Source: F23-B02 sp963629425
Lineage (GTDB): Bacteria; Bacillota; Clostridia; Oscillospirales; Oscillospiraceae
Length of the DNA: 5,564 nt
NCBI GenBank assembly: GCA_963629425.1
Contig: CAVGIU010000126.1
Coordinates: 1-5,564 of the forward strand
Direction of reading: 5' to 3'
A model generated the notes under the pieces. It saw only the letters and a list, made by a program, of their open reading frames with translations. It ran no database searches and had not been told where the DNA came from. The position numbers and the translations under genes were made by a program. Shown in pieces: positions 1-4,512 of this stretch (position 1 is the first letter of the stretch; each line of letters opens with the position of its first letter).

Positions 1-67
1 TACCGAGATTTTTTATGAAGTATGGGCGGAAAAGAGCCGCTCAAAACCGACTTATCCCTATGTTGCG

Positions 68-89
68 CCGCCCAAAGGGCGGTTTTTTT
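68..89 (+). terminator. Rho-independent terminator of an off-window plus-strand unit
   Basis: A perfect six-base-pair stem, CCGCCC (68-73) with GGGCGG (77-82), has an AAA loop and is followed by seven T residues (83-89). The T-run lies on the plus strand only, so the signal ends transcription coming from the left of the window. The only plus frame that stops before the hairpin ends at a TGA at 16-18 (last residues YRDFL). This could be the tail of the upstream gene, but five codons are too few to call it. The terminator also separates that unit from the convergent GntR gene. No clear T-tailed hairpin was found for the minus strand just after the GntR stop codon. Confidence 0.88.
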
Positions 90-130
90 ATGCAGTGGTT
101 TGGTGCGGCTGCTGTGATTTTTGCAGGGCA

Positions 131-832
131 TTATACTATCGATGTATCGCCGCTCAGAGGGAGCTGCATAGACTCGACCAAACATTTTTGCACACCTGCG
201 ACATCTCTTTCAAGCAGCAGTTTATAAATCATATCAACATAGCCGGCAACGATATCGAAGCCGTTTTTCTCGATAAACACGGTATACATCCCCATCTGCG
301 GCTCAAGCGTGGACTTATACAGCAGCGAAAAGACAATGTTGCCGCTGAGCTGATAAAGCCGCTGAAAGAATTCGAGTATCGTTGTGCAGAACAGCTCTAT
401 ATTACGCTCGGCATGGAGCTTCTCGACCAGCGGGCGCAGCTCTCCGAGCTGCTCATTGCCTGCCCGCTCAATGACCAGCTTTGCCACGAACGGATCCAGC
501 GCAATGCGGCTTTCGCAGAACGAGCGCACATCGTGCGGATTGAGCTTCCCGCCGTTGTACCGAAAAACCGCAAGCATTGTCTCCGGCGTGCCGTTTGTGC
601 GGTAGTCGGCGACATATGTCCCGCAGCGTGGCTTGATTTCCACAAAGCCTTTTACGGCAAGTTCGCTCATGCCGGCGTTGACAATGGTGAGGCTGACACC
701 CATCAGGCTGCACAGCTCACGAGCCGTCGGAAGCTTTTCCCCGATTGCAAACTCGCCCGAGAGGATCTTGTTTTCGAGCTCCTGCACGAACGCTTCTTTG
801 ACTGACGGGACATTGATTTTGTTCAGCGACAT
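131..832 (-). CDS. GntR-family transcriptional regulator, FadR/FCD-like
   Basis: A predicted cytoplasmic DNA-binding regulator of 233 residues. Residues 10-78 form a GntR winged helix: ILSGEFAIGEKLPTARELC, then the helix-turn-helix around LMGVSLTIVNAGMSEL, then the wing FVEIKPRCGTYVADY. Residues 85-225 are mostly helical, of the size and spacing of an FCD (FadR C-terminal) effector domain, with the family-like LSGN turn at 162-165. The histidines that usually bind metal in FCD domains are not seen; the expected FH is FQ near residue 156. The ATG at 832 is preferred over an in-frame TTG at 862 because AAGGTGG lies nine bases upstream of the ATG. The gene follows the 661-residue Fe-S protein gene by 55 bases on the same strand with no terminator between them, so they are probably co-transcribed and this protein probably controls the operon. 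The effector cannot be told from sequence. Family call is confident; target is inference. Confidence 0.9.
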   Translation of the reverse strand: MSLNKINVPSVKEAFVQELENKILSGEFAIGEKLPTARELCSLMGVSLTIVNAGMSELAVKGFVEIKPRCGTYVADYRTNGTPETMLAVFRYNGGKLNPHDVRSFCESRIALDPFVAKLVIERAGNEQLGELRPLVEKLHAERNIELFCTTILEFFQRLYQLSGNIVFSLLYKSTLEPQMGMYTVFIEKNGFDIVAGYVDMIYKLLLERDVAGVQKCLVESMQLPLSGDTSIV

Positions 833-841
833 TGCATCCAC

Positions 842-848
842 CCACCTT
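842..848 (-). promoter_or_regulatory. Ribosome binding site deciding the GntR start
   Basis: On the minus strand AAGGTGG lies nine bases before the ATG at 830-832. It falls inside the stretch that would be coding if the TTG at 862 were the start, and no comparable purine-rich site precedes that TTG. This supports the 233-residue form. Confidence 0.75.
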
Positions 849-887
849 GATTGCTTGGACAAAGCATATCACGGAACACAGGTTAAG

Positions 888-2873
888 TCAATTAAGGGCT
901 CGTTTAAGCTCGCTTATCGCTATGTGTCCGGCGCGCTTCATGCCGTTTATCATTACATTTCTGACCGTGCTGTCGGCGGTGCAGTAGTTAACGCACTCCG
1001 GATGGCTGCGCTCCAGCTTGATAGCATCGAACATGCACCGTGTCGTGCAGATACCGCAGCCTATGCAGCGATTCGGGTCGACATAGGTCACACCGCAGGA
1101 AAGGCAGCGATGCTCCTTGGCACAGTCGGGCGGCAGAACGATATTTTTACGCTTTATGCCCTTGAAATCGCGCATATCCCGTGCCAGATCCTGCTTATGG
1201 CCGGGATGAACATGGCGGTGGATGCTTTTTGCCGCCTCGTGACCGGCTTCGATAAGACTTGCTGGGCTGCCGTCGGTATACGGGAAGATATCGGGATAAA
1301 CGGCCGCAAAGAGCTCGGTTTTCGGGTCACCCTCAGCAAATTTCACCCCGAGCTTTTGCAGTATATAAAGCTCTGCGTCACTGCATTCGGGCTTTGTGCC
1401 GAACACGGTCACGGGATACCCTGTCCGGGCAAGAAAATACGCACAGCTGAGTTCGGCAAGCCCCGTTCCGCGCACCGCAACGGGAATATCATAGTCCTCA
1501 TTCTCACCCTTGAGACGCACCTTCTTCGGCACGAGGTCATCGGCAAGCTCGCTCTGCATTGCGGCAAGGCGCTTCATCGTCTCGGCTATCTCCATGGGCT
1601 CATCGACAGCACCGCGCATACAGACCTTCTCGCAATTGCGGCTGCATTTTTCACAGGCCGAGGGAAATGGGTCGTCCATGCGCAAAAGCTTGAGTGCATC
1701 CAAATAACGCTCCTGCCGCACAAGTTCCAAAACGCCCTGCACCGAAACATGCGCAGGGCAGACTGCCTTGCACGGAGATGTTCCGCTGTCGTAGCAATTT
1801 ATCATGTTTCTGTTTCTGTAATCGGGATGCCAGTTTGCTTCGCTCCACCCCTTGGTGTCACCCGGCTGCGGCTCGTGCTCGTATATAACAAGTCCGGTGC
1901 TTGTGCACAGTTTCTGGCCGAGTCTCGCCGCTCCGGCAGGACAAACCTCAACGCACTTGCCGCAGGCGGCGCACTTATTTCGATCGACGACCGCACGGTA
2001 AGCTGAGGCTGAGGCGTTTTGGTTATTGAAAAGCTGCGAACAGCGCAGGGCAAAGCAGTTGCCGACAGAACAGTTGCAGATGGCAAAAATGTCATCGCCG
2101 CCGTCCCCGTTTGTAACCTGATGCATAAAACCGTTGTCCTCGGAGCGCTGAAGCAGCGCGATGACTTCATCGAGCGTGGCTTTCTCCGCTTTGCCGGTTT
2201 CAATCATGTAGTCGGCATAATCGCCGAGAGCAATGCAGCCCTTGTACGGCAGTTCGCCGCAGCCTTCGCCGCGCATTATCATGGCGGTGCGGCAGCAGCA
2301 ATCGCAAATCGCAAGCTGTTTTTCGTATTTTTTGAGCCAATACGACAGCTGCTCTATGCTCAGCGAGCTGCTGTCTTTGGGTATGGCCTTCTCGACCGGA
2401 ACCGTGTGGAAGCCGAGTCCGGCACCGCCGGGAGGCACCATGTGGGATATCATTTTCAGCGGCAGATAGCCCATCTGATAGAAAAATTCAGCGACCTCGG
2501 GGTGCTTCTCTCGCAATTTTTTGTTAAGCACAAGATTCTCGCAGCTGCCGACGACAAAGATGGGCACAACATACTGCTTGTGCCTATCGGCGTTATGTCG
2601 GTTATACTCAACTATGCCTATCTCCGACAGTTCGTCGAGCAGCGTCTGTACACGCTCCTCATCCCAACCTGTTTTTTCGGCAAGCGCTGCTGCGGTCGTC
2701 GGCTTGCGTCTGCCCATTTTCAGCATAAGCTCCGCCATTTCGTCTGTAAGCAGCGTGTCGAGCATCCGGTACTCCGGACGGTTCGAATCCATTTTCACGA
2801 GTCCCGTTTTTGCGTCCATGCAGTCGGTCAGCATTTTCGCGACCTTGACTATCAGCTTTCTCTCCTCTGCCAT
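888..2873 (-). CDS. Multi-cluster Fe-S protein with winged helix and degenerate GltD-type domain
   Basis: A predicted cytoplasmic redox protein of 661 residues. Domains in order: a winged-helix-like segment (about 36-105); a cysteine-rich domain with CDCCC at 190-194, C205 and C213, and CNC at 266-268 with C273 and C278; a ferredoxin motif C301-x2-C304-x2-C307-x3-C311-P; a GltD/dihydropyrimidine-dehydrogenase-type Fe-S domain (C368, C372, then C407, C410, C414, C418); a shortened Rossmann remnant (463-560); and a C-terminal ferredoxin domain (C590-x2-C593, C603, C606, C609, C613). Clostridial relatives, as I recall them, are annotated FAD-dependent oxidoreductases with a complete FAD/NADPH domain. 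Here GxGPAG reads GTGLAE at 469-474, the acidic residue after the second strand is Gly (VFG), and the NADPH domain is absent. Flavin catalysis is therefore doubtful; an electron carrier or redox sensor is more likely. The ATG has GGAGG with nine-base spacing. It is the first gene of an operon with the GntR gene. Substrate unknown. Confidence 0.85.
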   Translation of the reverse strand: MAEERKLIVKVAKMLTDCMDAKTGLVKMDSNRPEYRMLDTLLTDEMAELMLKMGRRKPTTAAALAEKTGWDEERVQTLLDELSEIGIVEYNRHNADRHKQYVVPIFVVGSCENLVLNKKLREKHPEVAEFFYQMGYLPLKMISHMVPPGGAGLGFHTVPVEKAIPKDSSSLSIEQLSYWLKKYEKQLAICDCCCRTAMIMRGEGCGELPYKGCIALGDYADYMIETGKAEKATLDEVIALLQRSEDNGFMHQVTNGDGGDDIFAICNCSVGNCFALRCSQLFNNQNASASAYRAVVDRNKCAACGKCVEVCPAGAARLGQKLCTSTGLVIYEHEPQPGDTKGWSEANWHPDYRNRNMINCYDSGTSPCKAVCPAHVSVQGVLELVRQERYLDALKLLRMDDPFPSACEKCSRNCEKVCMRGAVDEPMEIAETMKRLAAMQSELADDLVPKKVRLKGENEDYDIPVAVRGTGLAELSCAYFLARTGYPVTVFGTKPECSDAELYILQKLGVKFAEGDPKTELFAAVYPDIFPYTDGSPASLIEAGHEAAKSIHRHVHPGHKQDLARDMRDFKGIKRKNIVLPPDCAKEHRCLSCGVTYVDPNRCIGCGICTTRCMFDAIKLERSHPECVNYCTADSTVRNVMINGMKRAGHIAISELKRALN

Positions 2874-2880
2874 TCCTTGT

Positions 2881-2887
2881 TACCTCC
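2881..2887 (-). promoter_or_regulatory. Ribosome binding site of the 661-residue Fe-S protein gene
   Basis: GGAGGTA on the minus strand, with nine bases between GGAGG and the ATG at 2871-2873. This is a near-ideal Shine-Dalgarno sequence and fixes the start. An ATG lies just upstream of it but has no comparable site of its own. Confidence 0.85.
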
Positions 2888-2904
2888 ATCATTTTGGTGA
2901 AATG

Positions 2905-2917
2905 GTGAACACTTCAC
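2905..2917 (-). promoter_or_regulatory. Palindromic operator candidate in the operon leader
   Basis: GTGAA (2905-2909) and TTCAC (2913-2917) form a perfect inverted repeat around a three-base centre. A further GGTGAA copy stands at 2896-2901, eight bases from the GGTGAA at 2904-2909. The site lies about 8-20 bases downstream of the transcription start predicted from the promoter at 2931-2959, and upstream of the ribosome binding site: a position where a bound repressor would block transcription. Short GT-to-AC palindromes are typical of GntR-family operators, so the GntR protein of this operon is the first candidate. The three-base centre does not match the six-base spacing of Crp/Fnr sites. 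Confidence 0.45.
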
Positions 2918-2930
2918 AAAGATTACATGG

Positions 2931-2959
2931 ATTATATAATACCATTCCTCCGATTGCAA
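2931..2959 (-). promoter_or_regulatory. Sigma-A promoter of the Fe-S protein - GntR operon
   Basis: On the minus strand a perfect TATAAT -10 box (2931-2936) stands 17 bases from TTGCAA (2954-2959), which matches the TTGACA -35 consensus at four of six positions. The predicted start is near 2924, giving a leader of about 50 bases that contains the palindrome at 2905-2917 and the GGAGG site. The -35 box begins one base past the T-run of the preceding terminator, so this operon is transcribed separately from the Crp/Fnr gene. Confidence 0.8.
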
Positions 2960-2960
2960 G

Positions 2961-3001
2961 AAAAAAGAACGGCTATGGCTATTCTAACAAAATAACCGTT
3001 C
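2961..3001 (-). terminator. Rho-independent terminator of the Crp/Fnr gene
   Basis: Read on the minus strand, GAACGGTTAT (2992-3001) pairs with ATAGCCGTTC (2967-2976) over ten base pairs including one G-U, with a 15-base loop, followed by six T residues (2961-2966). It lies about 33 bases after the Crp/Fnr stop codon. The stem, T-run and position together make this a strong call. Confidence 0.88.
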
Positions 3002-3034
3002 CTTCGAGGCAAAGAGACGTAATTCTGACAGCTG

Positions 3035-3697
3035 TTATATGCGCAGAATAAAGTGGTTCTTGCGATAATCGAGAACACCGTCCTTTTTCATCTTTCCAAG
3101 CTCCAGCGACAGTCCGCTGCGCTCGACACCGAGATAATCCGCAAGCTGCTGCCTTGAAAACGGAATATCAAATTCGTATTTTCCGAGCCGCTGCGCCTCT
3201 GCGGAAAGGTAGGACATGATCTTAGACCGTGTGCCGCGCTGTCCCATATGCGTGAGCTTTTCGTTCAAGTTCAGGCTTTTTCCCGCCAACTCGCCAAGCA
3301 GATTCCGAATAATCCGGCTGTGGTGCGAGCAGGCAGACGGGCACACATTCAGGATGCGCGATACATTCAGGAACATCACAGTGACCGGCGTTTCCGCTAT
3401 GACGCTCATATTCAGTTTGGCGCCGGGGACGCAGGCATATGCGGCGGCAAAAGCCTGTCCCGGCCCCGCTTTTGAAAGGATATTTCGGTTTCCCCAAATA
3501 TCCTCCTGAATGATCAGAACAGTCCCCGCCAGCACAAGGCCGATCGAGTCCGCCGTATCGCCGGCGCGCAGCACAAAGCCGTCTCTCGGGAAGTCCTTTT
3601 TTTCTGCTTTGAGGCAGGAGAGCATCGCGGTCAGCTCCTCCGCAGATATACCGGAGAAAAGCTGAGCAGAATGGATAACAGGTAAAAAATCTTTCAT
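3035..3697 (-). CDS. Crp/Fnr-family regulator, HcpR-like
   Basis: A 220-residue transcription factor of normal Crp/Fnr length. Residues 10-115 form the cyclic-nucleotide-binding-like beta-roll (LFSGISAEEL, then RDGFVLRAGDTADSIGLVLAG). A dimerisation helix spans about 120-150. The C-terminal winged helix (about 153-220) contains FSRQQLADYLGVERSGLSLELG. There is no N-terminal cysteine cluster of the FNR type (cysteines only at 28, 89, 119 and 123) and no evident cAMP-binding arginine-serine motif, so the signal is neither classic FNR sensing nor clearly cAMP. The recognition helix carries Leu where many family members have Arg in S-R-E-L. It is divergent from a ferredoxin-hcp operon, the neighbourhood in which HcpR regulators of nitrosative-stress genes are usually found; that functional call is from context. 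AAAGAGG with five-base spacing supports the ATG. The gene is monocistronic, ending at its own terminator. Confidence 0.9.
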   Translation of the reverse strand: MKDFLPVIHSAQLFSGISAEELTAMLSCLKAEKKDFPRDGFVLRAGDTADSIGLVLAGTVLIIQEDIWGNRNILSKAGPGQAFAAAYACVPGAKLNMSVIAETPVTVMFLNVSRILNVCPSACSHHSRIIRNLLGELAGKSLNLNEKLTHMGQRGTRSKIMSYLSAEAQRLGKYEFDIPFSRQQLADYLGVERSGLSLELGKMKKDGVLDYRKNHFILRI

Positions 3698-3702
3698 AAA
3701 AT

Positions 3703-3709
3703 CCTCTTT
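3703..3709 (-). promoter_or_regulatory. Ribosome binding site of the Crp/Fnr gene
   Basis: AAAGAGG on the minus strand, five bases before the ATG at 3695-3697. It supports this start codon. Confidence 0.7.
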
Positions 3710-3719
3710 CGTAGAAAAT

Positions 3720-3735
3720 TCAACCGACTTGTTGA
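3720..3735. promoter_or_regulatory. Crp/Fnr-type operator in the divergent spacer
   Basis: TCAAC (3720-3724) and GTTGA (3731-3735) form a perfect five-base inverted repeat with six bases between the arms. That 16-base geometry is the one used by Crp/Fnr dimers. Partial symmetry extends outward (AA at 3717-3718 against TT at 3737-3738). It lies between the Crp/Fnr gene and the ferredoxin-hcp operon, so the regulator next door is the obvious ligand. Its centre is 24.5 bases from the end of the plus-strand -10 box, about -31.5 from the predicted start. It thus overlaps the -35 region rather than sitting at the usual -41.5 activator position. Confidence 0.6.
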
Positions 3736-3762
3736 TTTAAGTGTACTATAATCGAGCCACAA
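3735..3762 (-). promoter_or_regulatory. Weak promoter candidate for the Crp/Fnr gene
   Basis: On the minus strand TTGTGG (3757-3762) and TTAAAT (3735-3740) are spaced by 16 bases. Transcription would start near 3728, inside the inverted repeat at 3720-3735, which would make the regulator self-repressing. Both boxes are only partial matches, so this is tentative. Confidence 0.3.
3747..3752 (+). promoter_or_regulatory. -10 box of the ferredoxin-hcp operon
   Basis: A perfect TATAAT lies 28 bases before the ferredoxin start codon. No recognisable TTGACA is found 16-18 bases upstream; that stretch (around 3723-3730) is the centre of the inverted repeat at 3720-3735. A strong -10 without a -35, overlapped by a regulator site, suggests control by the adjacent Crp/Fnr protein. 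Confidence 0.6.
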
Positions 3763-3768
3763 AAGCAA

Positions 3769-3773
3769 GGAGG
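3769..3773 (+). promoter_or_regulatory. Ribosome binding site of the ferredoxin gene
   Basis: GGAGG within AAGGAGGT, seven bases before the ATG at 3781; close to the full anti-16S complement and therefore strong. Confidence 0.85.
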
Positions 3774-3780
3774 TATAGAA

Positions 3781-4491
3781 ATGAAACGGAGGATCATCGA
3801 GATCGATCAGAATAAATGCAACGGCTGCGGTGCCTGTGCCGCCGCTTGTCACGAGGGCGCTATCGCCATGGTGGACGGCAAGGCAAAGCTGATGCGGGAT
3901 GACTACTGCGACGGTTTGGGTGACTGCCTGCCGGCTTGCCCTACCGGGGCGATCTCCTTTGTGGAACGCGAGGCTGCCGCATATGACGAAGCGGCGGTGC
4001 TGGCAAATAAACAGAAGAAAATGCAGCAGGCGGGGATGCGTCTTCCCGGCGGCTGCCCCGGAACACGGATGAAAACCATTCAGCGCACGGAGCAGTCAGG
4101 CGCTGAGGCTGCCCCGGCTGCGGTGCAAAGCCGTCTTTCCCAGTGGCCGGTACAAATTAAACTCGTCCCTGTGAACGCGCCTTATTTTGACGGCGCGAAG
4201 CTGCTCATTGCTGCCGACTGCACGGCTTACGCCTATGCCGCTTTCCACGAGCGGTTCATTAAGGGACATATCACGCTGGTAGGCTGCCCGAAGCTCGACA
4301 GTGTGGATTATTCCGAAAAGCTCACCGAGATCATTCGAAATAACGACATTAAGAGCGTGACCATAGTACGCATGGAGGTCCCCTGCTGCGGCGGACTGGA
4401 GCACGCAGCGAAAACTGCTTTGCAGAACAGCGGGAAATTTATTCCGTGGCAGGTCGTGACCATTTCCACGGATGGAAATATACTTGATTAA
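3781..4491 (+). CDS. Hcp-associated ferredoxin-domain Fe-S protein
   Basis: A 236-residue predicted cytoplasmic electron-transfer protein. Residues 1-62 form a bacterial ferredoxin domain. Motif I is C13-x2-C16-x2-C19-x3-C23. Motif II is C43-x5-C49-x3-C53-P, with Leu46 where a canonical 2[4Fe-4S] ferredoxin has its second cysteine, so the second cluster has one ligand fewer or a non-cysteine ligand. After a linker (about 63-125, variable, Ala/Gln-rich) comes a C-terminal domain (about 126-236) with conserved-looking cysteines C147, C169 (GCPKLD), C202 and C203 (PCCGG), a possible further metal or redox site. I recall such proteins beside hcp in many Clostridia, usually annotated only as 4Fe-4S binding protein. 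Its place as first gene before hcp, 21 bases upstream, suggests it is the electron donor to Hcp or helps assemble its cluster. That role is inference; the ferredoxin fold is clear. Confidence 0.9.
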   Translation: MKRRIIEIDQNKCNGCGACAAACHEGAIAMVDGKAKLMRDDYCDGLGDCLPACPTGAISFVEREAAAYDEAAVLANKQKKMQQAGMRLPGGCPGTRMKTIQRTEQSGAEAAPAAVQSRLSQWPVQIKLVPVNAPYFDGAKLLIAADCTAYAYAAFHERFIKGHITLVGCPKLDSVDYSEKLTEIIRNNDIKSVTIVRMEVPCCGGLEHAAKTALQNSGKFIPWQVVTISTDGNILD

Positions 4492-4512
4492 ATGTAAAGG
4501 GAGGATTTCAAG

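Noticed and set aside
1..18. Tail of an upstream plus-strand gene ending at the TGA at 16-18
   Set aside because: It is the only plus frame closing before the terminator at 68-89, but five codons cannot be assigned to any protein. The upstream unit could also be an RNA gene.
26..40. Short hairpin GCGG / CCGC before the main terminator
   Set aside because: A four-base stem with a seven-base loop and no T-run is too weak to call.
95..805. Plus-strand open frame antisense to the GntR gene
   Set aside because: It overlaps a gene with a clear family match and good ribosome site, runs from within a few bases of a terminator, and its translation shows no recognisable domain.
833..862. Upstream TTG start for the GntR gene adding ten residues
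   Set aside because: The added residues are absent from the usual GntR N-terminus, the TTG has no ribosome site, and a good AAGGTGG site precedes the ATG at 832.
633..2900. Long plus-strand open frames (633-2006 and 2019-2900) opposite the 661-residue Fe-S protein gene
   Set aside because: They are shadows of a high-GC coding strand. The minus-strand translation has ordered ferredoxin cysteine motifs, whereas the plus-strand translations have no family resemblance and no ribosome sites.
2935..2940. TATAAT on the plus strand, within the palindrome ATTATATAAT
   Set aside because: No plus-strand gene follows; the match is the mirror of the minus-strand -10 box.
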